A stretch of 51,289 bases of DNA from JBJHDF01 sp050486405 (lineage in GTDB: Bacteria; Pseudomonadota; Gammaproteobacteria; Pseudomonadales; Cellvibrionaceae), in NCBI GenBank assembly GCA_050486405.1, contig JBJHDF010000026.1:1-51289 (forward strand), written 5' to 3'. Of this stretch, positions 13,871 through 22,804 are shown in pieces; positions within the stretch are counted from its first letter, which is position 1; the number at the start of each line of letters is the position of its first letter. The position numbers were made by a program, and so were the translations under genes. A model generated the notes under the pieces. It ran no database searches. It saw only the letters and a list, made by a program, of their open reading frames with translations, and was not told the DNA's origin.

Positions 13871-15583
13871 TCAATGCAGTTTCATACTGACCCTTGTCAG
13901 CCGCGCATCGTGCATTTCGAGCACAACGAACTCAACATCGCCCAAACGCACCCGATCTCCGACCACCGGATGCTTGTACTGGCTGTGAATATAACGCGCT
14001 ATGCTCCAGTTGGCCATCTCTGGGGGTACAGAGAAGCCATACAGCATTCCCAGATCCGCCAGTTTGGCCCGGGGCGTGAAGACAAATTCGCCAAAAAAGG
14101 CCTGGGCGGACAGTCGCTCGGGTTCATCCATACCCACAAACAGCTTGTCCAGAGCCGGCAGATCCGCTGCCGTGGCCAGCAGGTAGACATGGTCTCCCGG
14201 TGCAAAGGGTTGCGGCTCGCCCAGCGGCAGCGGTTGCTCGTCCCTGAGCAGACACAGGAGTCTGACGTGCTTCGGCAAGGGTAGATTGTCGCTGGTTACT
14301 TTCAACGCGGGGCTGCAGTCAGCCAATTGGTAGCCGACAAACTCGTATCCCACCTGCCCCGGTACGCCCAGTTCCACCCGCTGCACTCGACTGGAACTGC
14401 CCGGCACGTCCAGCTTCAACCAGCGGGCCAGGGGCGCCACCGTCCACCCCTGGAGCACCAGGGAGACCAGCACAATAAAGAAGGCGATATTGAAAAAGAA
14501 GGGCCAGTTGTCGAAACCCGCCAACCAGGGGAACATGGCCAATACGATGGGCACGGCACCGCGCAGGCCCACCCAGCCGATAAACAGTTTTTCCTGCCAG
14601 GAAAACTGGAACGGCACCAAACAGAGCCACACCGCCAGGGGACGGGCAACAAAGATCAGGACCAACGCCACCAACAGGGCGCTATAGGCATAACCCACCA
14701 GTTCCACCGGCGACACCAGCAGACCCAGCATAAGAAACAGACTGATCTGGGCCAGCCAGGCGATACCGTCGTGGAAACGCTGAATATTGTAGAGGCCCCG
14801 GGATACCCAGTTGCCCACCACCAGACCCGCCAGGTAGACCGCCAGAAAGCCGCTGGCCTGCCCCACCGCCGCCACGCCAAAAATGAAAATCCCGCCAAAC
14901 AGCGCCAGCAGGGGGTAGAGTCCCGGACTCAACGCCAGACGCATAACCCCGTAGGCCAGCAGCCGACCGCCGACAATGCCGATAAGGGCACCCACGCCCA
15001 TCTGCCATACGAACTGGCCCGCCAGCATCCAGCCATTGGCCGCCGCGCCCAGCAGCATGAATTCAATGACCGCGATGGTGAGAAATATGGCCATGGGATC
15101 ATTGAGACCGGACTCGATCTCCAGGGTGGCCCCCACCCGGCTCTTTAGGGCCAGCCCCTGCATGTTAAGCACCGAGAACACCGCCGCCGCATCGGTGGAG
15201 CCGACAATGGCGCCAATCAACATCCCTTCCAGCCAGGGCAGCCCCAGAATCCAGGCGGCAAAGCCACCGCAGACGGCCATGGTGAGCACCACCCCGAGAG
15301 TAGCCAGAGACAGGGCCGGCCTCAGCCCCACGCGAAAATTGTGGATGTCGGTACGCAGGCCGCCATCGAACAGAATGACGGCCAGCGCCAGAGTGCCGAG
15401 AAAGTAGGCAGATTGCACATCGTCAAACATCAAACCGCCCAAGCCGTCCTGGCCGGCCAGCATGCCGATAATCAGAAATACCAACAACAGCGGCATACCC
15501 ACGCGGGGCGACAGGGTGCTGGCGAGAATGCTGACCAGAAACAGCAAACCGCCGAGTAGAATCAATTGATTGACGACATCCAT
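13871..15583 (-). CDS. nhaP2: Potassium/proton antiporter, CPA1 NhaP2 (CvrA) type
   Basis: 570 aa inner-membrane protein. Residues 1-390 hold about 12-13 hydrophobic segments of the Na/H exchanger domain, including ILFDGGLRTD near 70-79, GAIVGSTDAAAVFSVL near 125, ESGLNDPMAIFLT near 157 and GLRGAVPIVLAM near 335. The ND pair of the transport core (GLNDPMA) is present. Residues 405-490 look like a cytoplasmic RCK_C/TrkA_C domain (VTSDNLPLPKHVRLLCLLRD, then FAPGDHVYLLAT), and about 490-570 a CorC_HlyC-like tail (ELGD-type VGDRVRLGDVEFVVLEM). This matches the NhaP2 architecture, which exports K+ or Na+ in exchange for protons. It is divergent from rnb across 95 bases. Confidence 0.93.
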   Translation of the reverse strand: MDVVNQLILLGGLLFLVSILASTLSPRVGMPLLLVFLIIGMLAGQDGLGGLMFDDVQSAYFLGTLALAVILFDGGLRTDIHNFRVGLRPALSLATLGVVLTMAVCGGFAAWILGLPWLEGMLIGAIVGSTDAAAVFSVLNMQGLALKSRVGATLEIESGLNDPMAIFLTIAVIEFMLLGAAANGWMLAGQFVWQMGVGALIGIVGGRLLAYGVMRLALSPGLYPLLALFGGIFIFGVAAVGQASGFLAVYLAGLVVGNWVSRGLYNIQRFHDGIAWLAQISLFLMLGLLVSPVELVGYAYSALLVALVLIFVARPLAVWLCLVPFQFSWQEKLFIGWVGLRGAVPIVLAMFPWLAGFDNWPFFFNIAFFIVLVSLVLQGWTVAPLARWLKLDVPGSSSRVQRVELGVPGQVGYEFVGYQLADCSPALKVTSDNLPLPKHVRLLCLLRDEQPLPLGEPQPFAPGDHVYLLATAADLPALDKLFVGMDEPERLSAQAFFGEFVFTPRAKLADLGMLYGFSVPPEMANWSIARYIHSQYKHPVVGDRVRLGDVEFVVLEMHDARLTRVSMKLH

Positions 15584-15584
15584 T

Positions 15585-15616
15585 GCCGCAGTTTACACCA
15601 AGATTGGCTGCGGCAA
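15585..15616. repeat. 8-bp inverted repeat between nhaP2 and rnb
   Basis: TGCCGCAG and CTGCGGCA face each other across 16 bases, just outside the nhaP2 start codon. It may be an operator or a leader hairpin in the divergent promoter region; eight bases alone are weak evidence. Confidence 0.4.
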
Positions 15617-15678
15617 GTATCAGGTAAATCTGTTATCATCACGGCCTGCATTCAACCAGGGGTTCGACCCGCCTTTAC

Positions 15679-17703
15679 ATGCTCAACAAAGACGCTCTGC
15701 AACAGCTTACCGCACTGAAAAGTACACTCCGTTCCCAGAAAGACCTTGCCCGGGGCCTGGTGCGAGCCACCAGCAAACGTTTTGGCTTCGTTCGCCTGGA
15801 GGATGGTCGCGACGCCTTTCTCGATCCAGACGCCATGCAACGGGTGCTGCCCGGTGACAGTGTGGAGGTGAGTCTCACCAGCAATAGCAAGGGGCAACTG
15901 GAAGGCAACCTGGAAAAACTGCTGGACAGCCCACTAAAAACGTTTGTCGGCCGCTACGCCCGCAAGGGTCAGGCACATTTCGCGGTGCCGGATCTGCCGC
16001 CCTTCAGCCGCTGGCTGTTCATCCCACCTCAGGAGCGCAGCAACTGCGCGGAAGGTGACTACGTTGTCTGCAAGATCATCCGCCATCCATTCCACCACGA
16101 AGGCAAGGCCCAGGTGCGAATACTGGAGCACATCGGCCGGCCCGACGAACCGGGTATAGAGGGGCGTTATGTGGCCGCACGCTTTGAACTGCCCATGGAA
16201 TGGCCGGAGGCGGCACTGGAGCAGGCTCAGAGTATTCTGCATGGACCGGGGCTTGACTCCAGCCACCAGCGGATTGACCTGACCGACCTGCCCTTCGTTA
16301 CCATCGACTCCGAATTCACCCGGGACATGGACGATGCGCTGTACATTACCGAGTGCGAACAAGGCTGGAAACTCAGCGTCGCCATTGCCGACCCGACCGC
16401 TTACCTCGCGCCGGATAGCCCGTTGGCACTGGAAGCCAAGCAGCGTGCCAACACTGTCTATCTGCTGGGTCATCCCATCACCATGCTGCCCGTGGAACTA
16501 TCGCACAATACCTTTTCCCTGGTACCGGAAGAAGACCGACCGGCACTGGTGTGTCAGATGACCATTGATCGCAATGGCGATATCCTCGACAGCCGTTTTC
16601 AGGAGGCGTTGATCCGCTCGCGGCACAAATTGAGCTATCAGGGTGTCAGTGCCGCGCTGGAAGGCACATCGGATACCAGTGAAAGCCTGCCGAATACCGA
16701 AGCGCTGCTGCCTATGCTGCAGCTTTTACGCGAATGCGCCAACGCACGCACCGAGCATCGCTACCGCCACGCCCTGGTGATGGAAGAAAAGCCCGACTAT
16801 TACTACGTACTCAACGACCTGAAAAAGATCGAGCGCATCGAAATGCGCACACGAAACAGCGCGCACCGGATGGTAGAAGAAGCCATGCTGGCCACCAATA
16901 TCTGCGCTGGGGAACTACTGGCCCAACATTCTAACCACGGCATATTCTCCACCCACGTGGGCTTTCGCCCTGAGCGCCTGGACGAGGCTGTCAGTTTGTT
17001 GCGCGATGACAAGGTCGACTACAGCGACAACAGTGATTTGACCCAGTTGCCGGATTTTCAGCAGTTGATGCAGGAGTTGCGTCTGAACAGTGACAACGAC
17101 CCGGCTTTCCCACCATTGCTCGCCTCGCTGCAACGCATGCTGCAGGCCGGGTCCCTGTCCGCACAGCAGGAACCCCACTTCGGCCTGGGCATTGCCGCCT
17201 ACGCCACTGTCACTTCACCCATCCGTCGCTACCACGACCTTCACAATCAGTGGGTCATCAAGGCGTTGTTGCGCGGTGAACAGCCACCGACCATAAGAAC
17301 AGACGAGATCGAACAGCTGCAGTTGCAGTTGCAGACCGGCCGCCAAGCCAGCCGACAGCTCGAGCAATGGCTTACCTGCCAATACATGGCTGATCGCATC
17401 GGCAGCGTACATCAGGGCACGGTAACACTGGTCAACCCCAAAGGCGTGGGCGTACGGCTGGACGACTCGGGCATCGAGGGATTTGTGCTGCTGGTGGACA
17501 AGAATACTGAACCAAAGCCAGTTTTCGACGCGCGTCGCCTAAAACTGGCGGTGGACGGACAGGAGTACCGGCTGGATCAACCGATCACTGTGGTGGTGGC
17601 GTCGGTAGACCTGGAAGCCCGGCGTATTGCCCTGGAACTGGTGGACGAAAAAACGGCCGAACGCCTGCGGGTCTGGTCAGACGGGCCGAAAACGGGCGAG
17701 TAG
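15679..17703 (+). CDS. rnb: Exoribonuclease II family 3'-5' ribonuclease
   Basis: 674 aa, similar in size to E. coli RNase II (644) and shorter than RNase R. Residues 20-90 form a cold-shock-like domain (RATSKRFGFVRLEDGRDAFLD). The RNB catalytic domain spans about 190-530 and contains the acidic cluster FTRDMDDALYI near 212-222 with the metal-binding aspartates, plus AYATVTSPIRRYHDL near 512. A C-terminal S1-like domain follows at about 575-655 (HQGTVTLVNPKGVGVRLDDSG). It degrades unstructured RNA processively. No clear ribosome binding site precedes ATG 15679. Its last 27 bases overlap the 3' end of the convergent transglutaminase gene. Confidence 0.93.
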   Translation: MLNKDALQQLTALKSTLRSQKDLARGLVRATSKRFGFVRLEDGRDAFLDPDAMQRVLPGDSVEVSLTSNSKGQLEGNLEKLLDSPLKTFVGRYARKGQAHFAVPDLPPFSRWLFIPPQERSNCAEGDYVVCKIIRHPFHHEGKAQVRILEHIGRPDEPGIEGRYVAARFELPMEWPEAALEQAQSILHGPGLDSSHQRIDLTDLPFVTIDSEFTRDMDDALYITECEQGWKLSVAIADPTAYLAPDSPLALEAKQRANTVYLLGHPITMLPVELSHNTFSLVPEEDRPALVCQMTIDRNGDILDSRFQEALIRSRHKLSYQGVSAALEGTSDTSESLPNTEALLPMLQLLRECANARTEHRYRHALVMEEKPDYYYVLNDLKKIERIEMRTRNSAHRMVEEAMLATNICAGELLAQHSNHGIFSTHVGFRPERLDEAVSLLRDDKVDYSDNSDLTQLPDFQQLMQELRLNSDNDPAFPPLLASLQRMLQAGSLSAQQEPHFGLGIAAYATVTSPIRRYHDLHNQWVIKALLRGEQPPTIRTDEIEQLQLQLQTGRQASRQLEQWLTCQYMADRIGSVHQGTVTLVNPKGVGVRLDDSGIEGFVLLVDKNTEPKPVFDARRLKLAVDGQEYRLDQPITVVVASVDLEARRIALELVDEKTAERLRVWSDGPKTGE

Positions 17704-19638
17704 ACGTTCCATTTCCATCATGGCTGCGGGGTCGTCGGCGTAATTGGCCTGCTCATAGCAGCGACTAATGCGCCAAGCCAAATCGGCCCACTCCGGTTTC
17801 GCTACCGCCACCCGCGCCGCATAATCACGCGGTGCCTCACCGGGCCGACGCGGCAATCCCACCTTGGCCAAACGCCGACAGAAGCGACGGTAGTGTCGGT
17901 CCGCTGGATAGGCATCGCGGCGCCGTTGGCGCCAGAGAATATACCCCAGTACCAAAAGCACACTACAGGCTCCCAACACCAGGAGCGCGCCGGCGATTCG
18001 CCAGGGGTCAGTGCCGCCCAGCCAGCGTTTGAAAAATTCTTCCTGGACGTCGGCATCGTAACCCATTACCAACATATTCCAACGGTAGTTAATCACGTCC
18101 CAGCGAAGCAGCGCCTGATTGAACAGGTCATTGCCAAAACGCAGGCGGATCAGTCGCACGTCGTCGTCATCCAAAGAAAAATCAACGCCCTGTTCAACAC
18201 GCTCCGGTGCCACCGCCGCCGTAGGATCTATTCGCACCCAACCGCGGCCTTCGAGCCACACTTCATTCCAGGCATGGGCGTGACGCTGACGGACTGTCAG
18301 GTAATTCTCATGGGGATTGACCACGCCGCCCTGATAACCTACCACTACTCTGGTGGGCACACCTGCAGCGCGCATAAAAAATGCAAAGGCACTGGAAAAA
18401 TGTTCACAGAAACCGGCTCGTGTTCCCCACAGGAATTCGTCCACCGAATGCCGTCCCAATCCGGGTGGTTGAAGGGTATAACGGAATTCACGATTGACCA
18501 TCTCCAGGAAACGCTTGATCAGAGCCTCGGTTGAATCTGCCTCGCTGGCCCACGCTCTGGCCAGGCGACGGGTTTCTGGATTGTTGTTGCCGTCCAGTTG
18601 AAGCTCTTCGCGCTGTATGTCTGCCGGGAGCTCCGTAACCTCATAGCGGTAATCCAGCGCTGATGTCACATCGTAGCGGATTCTCTGGTGTGCCGGTCGC
18701 CTGGACACCAGTGTCAACTCTCTGGACAGGAATACATCGTCATCCCACACTACTGGCACGTCGAGACTGAACAGCCACCGCTCCATGGTGGGCTCCAACA
18801 TCACCTGATAACTGGTTTCTCGCCCAACAACATCAAGCGAAGGGCGTGAGTGGGGGACATGACCTAACTGCCGACGGTTGCGGGACCAAGTGCGGCCATC
18901 AAACTCGGAAAAAGCCAGGGCCCGCCAATAAAGATCGCGATGGGGCGGCACATCTCCTTCGAAGGTCGCGCGAAACGCCACGGCGTTGGAGCGCATCAGC
19001 TGGCTGATATCCCCTGGACTCATTGAATCGCTGATGCCCGTTTGTGCAACACTGGTATTGAGCGACACGGTCCACAGTGAACCCACTCTGGGCACAACCA
19101 TGAACAACACCAACATCAACGGAAATGCCTGCAGTAACAGAACTCCCGTCAGACGAAAGGTTCTCCAAAAGCGGTAGTTTCTTACAGATTGGTTGGTAGC
19201 CATTACCGTTGCGGTAACAACCGCCAGCGAAAAAAAACCATAGAACGCGGCCAATATGCCGGAGTGAAATAGAAACTGGGTAGCGGCGACAAAATATCCC
19301 AGATACGACACCAGAAACAGATCGCGTTGCCGCTGCAGCTCCACCAATTTCAGTACAAATCCGACCGCCAGCATACCCACCATGGTCTCCACACCGAAAT
19401 CGTGTCGGTAGGTGGCAATCAGGCCAATACTGGTCACTATCACCAGCAGCAGCTTGACCGGCCAACGGGGGAAGCTCCAGGAACCGCGATAGATCTGTAT
19501 ACGCCAAAGCACAATGACAAGCCATACTGGAGCCAGCCACAAAGGCAGATGCACGACGTGCGGCGCCAATATCACCATCTGCGCCACCAATAGCCAGGCG
19601 AGACTGATACGGGGGATATGTTCCACTGCTCGGCTCAC
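17677..19638 (-). CDS. tgpA: TgpA-type membrane transglutaminase-like protein (DUF3488 + transglutaminase + DUF4129)
   Basis: 653 aa, starting with GTG 19636-19638, which overlaps the stop of the DUF58 gene (GTGA). Residues 1-180 carry about six membrane helices (DUF3488). A periplasmic transglutaminase-like domain follows, with the triad Cys in TRAGFCEHFSSAFAFF near 405, His in RQRHAHAWNEVW near 448 and Asp in RIDPTAAV near 467. A last membrane helix lies near 550-570, and the tail (RRFCRRLAKVGLPRRPGE) is the DUF4129 type. P. aeruginosa TgpA is essential, but its substrate is not settled. Together with the DUF58 and MoxR genes it forms a widely conserved cluster thought to act in envelope homeostasis. 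Confidence 0.94.
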   Translation of the reverse strand: MSRAVEHIPRISLAWLLVAQMVILAPHVVHLPLWLAPVWLVIVLWRIQIYRGSWSFPRWPVKLLLVIVTSIGLIATYRHDFGVETMVGMLAVGFVLKLVELQRQRDLFLVSYLGYFVAATQFLFHSGILAAFYGFFSLAVVTATVMATNQSVRNYRFWRTFRLTGVLLLQAFPLMLVLFMVVPRVGSLWTVSLNTSVAQTGISDSMSPGDISQLMRSNAVAFRATFEGDVPPHRDLYWRALAFSEFDGRTWSRNRRQLGHVPHSRPSLDVVGRETSYQVMLEPTMERWLFSLDVPVVWDDDVFLSRELTLVSRRPAHQRIRYDVTSALDYRYEVTELPADIQREELQLDGNNNPETRRLARAWASEADSTEALIKRFLEMVNREFRYTLQPPGLGRHSVDEFLWGTRAGFCEHFSSAFAFFMRAAGVPTRVVVGYQGGVVNPHENYLTVRQRHAHAWNEVWLEGRGWVRIDPTAAVAPERVEQGVDFSLDDDDVRLIRLRFGNDLFNQALLRWDVINYRWNMLVMGYDADVQEEFFKRWLGGTDPWRIAGALLVLGACSVLLVLGYILWRQRRRDAYPADRHYRRFCRRLAKVGLPRRPGEAPRDYAARVAVAKPEWADLAWRISRCYEQANYADDPAAMMEMERLLARFRPV

Positions 19639-20621
19639 GGTCTTGCCTCGGAACTAGACAAACGGAAAAGTGCCAGGGCCTTGAGTACCGACTCGCGATG
19701 CGCTGTGCCTAGACCAGGTTCGATCACAACTCCGGGAAGACGCAAACCGTACTGGGTGCGATTTTCCTCAAAATGCAACGCCCAGTAGCACAGGTGTGAG
19801 AGACGGGTCTCCAGATCTGCGGACAGTACATTTTGCCAATCCAACCAAACCTGCTCGCTCTGATAACCGGCATAGTCTTTCAGGTGCAGGCCAGCACCAC
19901 GGGCGTACTGTTTCCAGGCGACACGGGACAGGGGAGCACCAGCGTAATAGTTCTGAAACCCCTGAAACTCCTCGCGGTTTTCCCGGGATATTCTGTCGCC
20001 CTGATCACCGCTGGCAACGCCCAACGGCGGCTGATCGCTGGCCAGGGGGCGAGGATAGACCAATGCCCTGGCATCAAGAAACACCCAGGACCAGACGCGC
20101 ACAAAGCCCAGCGGGAAAACGCTGCTGACCAGCAAACGGTCCGGACAGAGCCAACCCCGCCGACCGGTCTTGACCAATAGCTGCACAGTAACTTCCGCGC
20201 TGTCGATCAGATCGACGCTGGTAGTCAGCGACTTGTCCCAGCCCACGCGTACATTTTCATGGCTGGAGTTAGGGGCCGCAGTGACCAGCAGGTCGAAACG
20301 AGCATAGTCGTCGGCGAAAGCCGGATGCGCCTTGATGACGCGAAACCGCAACCCGGAAAGATTGCGAAAAGCATGCAGTATGGAGATGATGGCAAGACTG
20401 GTGAGCAAAAATGCAGCCGCCAACACCAGATTGTTTTCGTAATTGGTGCCCATCAGCCAAAGCAGCGCAATCACCATCAGGGCACCCAGACCCTGGCGTC
20501 CGGGCAGGACATATATATTCCTGTGCCGCAGCAGGACTTCGCTGGAGGGTGGCGAGCGGCGCCTGATCCAGCGCCAGAAGCCGCCGCGGATAGCAGCCAA
20601 TACGCTGCTGTTATTGCTCAT
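19635..20621 (-). CDS. DUF58 family membrane protein
   Basis: 328 aa. Two hydrophobic helices lie at about 43-85 (LGALMVIALLWLMGTNYENN, then LVLAAAFLLTSLAIISIL). The remainder is cytoplasmic or periplasmic strand-rich sequence leading to the DUF58 signature EFQGFQNYYAGAPLSRVAWKQYARG near 215-238, followed by LHLKDYAGYQ. DUF58 proteins carry a divergent von Willebrand A-like fold and work with MoxR ATPases, by analogy with MoxR-VWA chaperone pairs. The upstream moxR gene ends 37 bases away and the downstream tgpA overlaps by 4 bases, so the three are one operon. Confidence 0.93.
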   Translation of the reverse strand: MSNNSSVLAAIRGGFWRWIRRRSPPSSEVLLRHRNIYVLPGRQGLGALMVIALLWLMGTNYENNLVLAAAFLLTSLAIISILHAFRNLSGLRFRVIKAHPAFADDYARFDLLVTAAPNSSHENVRVGWDKSLTTSVDLIDSAEVTVQLLVKTGRRGWLCPDRLLVSSVFPLGFVRVWSWVFLDARALVYPRPLASDQPPLGVASGDQGDRISRENREEFQGFQNYYAGAPLSRVAWKQYARGAGLHLKDYAGYQSEQVWLDWQNVLSADLETRLSHLCYWALHFEENRTQYGLRLPGVVIEPGLGTAHRESVLKALALFRLSSSEARP

Positions 20622-20658
20622 TGCTCAACCTCGCTGACCATTTCGCCGCAGCGGCGGT

Positions 20659-21582
20659 TCAGGCAGCCACCACATCCACTGCGGCAACGAGTTTATCCAC
20701 CAGTGCCACCGAGCCCGTATCACCATCGCTGCTCGCCAGAGTAATCCGGTGCGTCACCACCGCCGGCAGCAGTGCCTGAATATCCTCGGGAATCACGTAG
20801 GCGCGGTTGTGCATAAACGCCCAGGTTTTGGCTGCGCGCAGCAGTGCCATGGCGCCGCGCGGCGAAAGCCCGCTGGAGAAGTCCGGCGAGGTGCGCGTGT
20901 GGTGAATCAACCGCTGCAGATAGTCCAGCAGGCTGTCCGAGGTTTTTACCTGCTGGCACTGCTGCCGCACTTCCCGGGCCTGCTCCGGGGTCATGCAGAC
21001 TTTGAGCTTGTCCAACTGCTTACGCGGATCACCGCCGAGAAACAACTGACGCTCGGCAGTGGCATCGGGATACCCCAGGCTGATACACATCAGAAAGCGA
21101 TCAAGCTGGGATTCCGGCAGCGGGAAAGTACCCATATGGGTCTGGGGATTCTGGGTAGCAATCACAAAGAAGGGCTGTGGCAGAGCGCGGGTTTCGCCGT
21201 CGATACTCACCTGTCCCTCTTCCATGGCTTCGAGCAGTGCGCTTTGGGTTTTCGGCGTGGTGCGGTTGATTTCATCCGCCAGCAGCACCTGGGTGAACAC
21301 CGGGCCGGGGTGAAAGCTGAAGCGGTTGCTGCCGGCATCGAACACCGAGACGCCGAGAATGTCCGCCGGCAACATATCGCTGGTAAACTGCACCCGGTTA
21401 TAACTCAACCCCAGCGCCCGGGACAGCGCCTGGGACAGTGTAGTCTTGCCCATACCGGGCAAATCTTCGATCAACAGATGCCCATCGGAAAACAGACAGC
21501 AGAGCGCCAGCTTGATCTTCTCTTCCTTACCCAACAACACCTTTCCCACTTCGCCGACTATTTCTTCGATAAAATCCCGCAT
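20659..21582 (-). CDS. MoxR family AAA+ ATPase
   Basis: 307 aa. Walker A is LPGMGKTTL near residues 41-49 (GMGKTT where GVGKTT is more common). Walker B is VLLADEINRTTPKTQSALLEAMEE near 98-121. The sensor 1 block FFVIATQNP is near 137 and the arginine finger region LDRFLM near 160. The C-terminal lid domain follows (SGLSPRGAMALLRAAKTWA). MoxR ATPases act as chaperones in assembly or activation of partner proteins with VWA-type domains; the DUF58 gene next to it is the expected partner. It heads the three-gene operon. Confidence 0.95.
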   Translation of the reverse strand: MRDFIEEIVGEVGKVLLGKEEKIKLALCCLFSDGHLLIEDLPGMGKTTLSQALSRALGLSYNRVQFTSDMLPADILGVSVFDAGSNRFSFHPGPVFTQVLLADEINRTTPKTQSALLEAMEEGQVSIDGETRALPQPFFVIATQNPQTHMGTFPLPESQLDRFLMCISLGYPDATAERQLFLGGDPRKQLDKLKVCMTPEQAREVRQQCQQVKTSDSLLDYLQRLIHHTRTSPDFSSGLSPRGAMALLRAAKTWAFMHNRAYVIPEDIQALLPAVVTHRITLASSDGDTGSVALVDKLVAAVDVVAA

Positions 21583-21606
21583 ATAAACACTCTCGGATCT
21601 GGTTAT

Positions 21607-22803
21607 CTACGTTATAGCAGAAAACCCCCGCTGCAGATCACTTTTTAGGTCGGCGACGGACTCCAGACCCGCGGACAGGCGGATCAGGTTGTCGGTAATA
21701 CCCGCCGCCTCCTTCTGCTCCGGCGTCAAACGACCGTGGGTGGTAGTGGCCGGGTGCACGATGGTGCTCTTGGTATCACCGAAGTTTGCCGTCAGCGAGA
21801 AAATTTTCACACTGTCGATAAACCGCCAGGCGGCCTGGCGATCGCCCTTCACCCGAAACGAGAGTACGCCGCCAAAGCCCGATTGCTGCCGCTGCGCCAG
21901 TTCGTGCCCGGGGTGCGAGGGCAGACCGGCATAGAGCACCTGCTCCACCAGGGGGTGCTCCTGCAGCCACTGCGCCAACGCCTGAGCATTGCGGCAATGG
22001 GCCTCCATACGCAGCGACAGGGTTTCCAACCCCTTGAGCATCACCCATGCATTGAACGGGCTCAGGGTGGCGCCGGCGCTGCGAATAAATGACAGCACCT
22101 CGTCGGTGAGCACACGCGCGCCCACCACCGCACCGCCCATACTGCGGCCCTGTCCGTCCAGATACTTGGTGGCAGAATGGATCACCAAGTCCGCACCCAG
22201 CGACAGCGGACGCTGCAGTGCCGGAGAGCAGAAGCAATTATCCACCACCAACCGCACGCCACCAGCGTGGCAGATATCCGCCAGACGGGCGATATCCACC
22301 ACCTCACAGGTTGGGTTGGACGGCGTCTCGATTAGCGCCAGTCTGGTGGCCGGTTTGATGGCCGCCTGCCAGGCAGGGTAATCCGTGGGATCAACGAAGG
22401 TGGTCTCCACACCAAACTTCTGCATGTAGCGCGACAATAATACCGTGGTGGTACCAAAAACACCGCGTGAGCAAACGAGATGATCGCCGGCCTGCAGCAG
22501 CGCCATGCAGGTGCTGAGAATGGCCGCCATGCCGGTCGCAGTAGCCACCGCCGCCTCTGCCCCCTCCAACGCGGCCAGGCGCGTTTCAAAGGCGCGCACC
22601 GTGGGGTTGGTGTAGCGGGAATAAACGTTGCCTGGCTGCTCGCCGGAGAAGCGATCCGCCGCCTGCTGGCAACTGTCAAATACATAGCCGGAGGTGAGAA
22701 ACAACGCCTCGCTGTGCTCACCCTCCGCAGTGCGCACCTGCCCGGCGCGCACCGCCAGGGTCTGCAGATCCGCACCCGCCAAAAAGTCGTCCTGTTCGTT
22801 CAT
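21607..22803 (-). CDS. metZ: O-succinylhomoserine sulfhydrylase
   Basis: Makes homocysteine directly from O-succinylhomoserine and sulfide in methionine synthesis. 398 aa from ATG 22801-22803, one base after the purF stop. It is a PLP enzyme of the Cys/Met metabolism family: GNVYSRYTNPTVRAFE near 57-72, ATGMAAI near 88, VVDNCFCSPALQRP near 187-200, and the PLP lysine in HSATKYLDGQGR near 208-219. The final block HPATTTHGRLTPEQKEAAGI is typical. The CFCSP motif instead of the NTFATP-like one fits MetZ rather than MetB. The order purF-metZ is the same in Pseudomonas. Confidence 0.94.
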   Translation of the reverse strand: MNEQDDFLAGADLQTLAVRAGQVRTAEGEHSEALFLTSGYVFDSCQQAADRFSGEQPGNVYSRYTNPTVRAFETRLAALEGAEAAVATATGMAAILSTCMALLQAGDHLVCSRGVFGTTTVLLSRYMQKFGVETTFVDPTDYPAWQAAIKPATRLALIETPSNPTCEVVDIARLADICHAGGVRLVVDNCFCSPALQRPLSLGADLVIHSATKYLDGQGRSMGGAVVGARVLTDEVLSFIRSAGATLSPFNAWVMLKGLETLSLRMEAHCRNAQALAQWLQEHPLVEQVLYAGLPSHPGHELAQRQQSGFGGVLSFRVKGDRQAAWRFIDSVKIFSLTANFGDTKSTIVHPATTTHGRLTPEQKEAAGITDNLIRLSAGLESVADLKSDLQRGFSAIT

Positions 22804-22804
22804 G

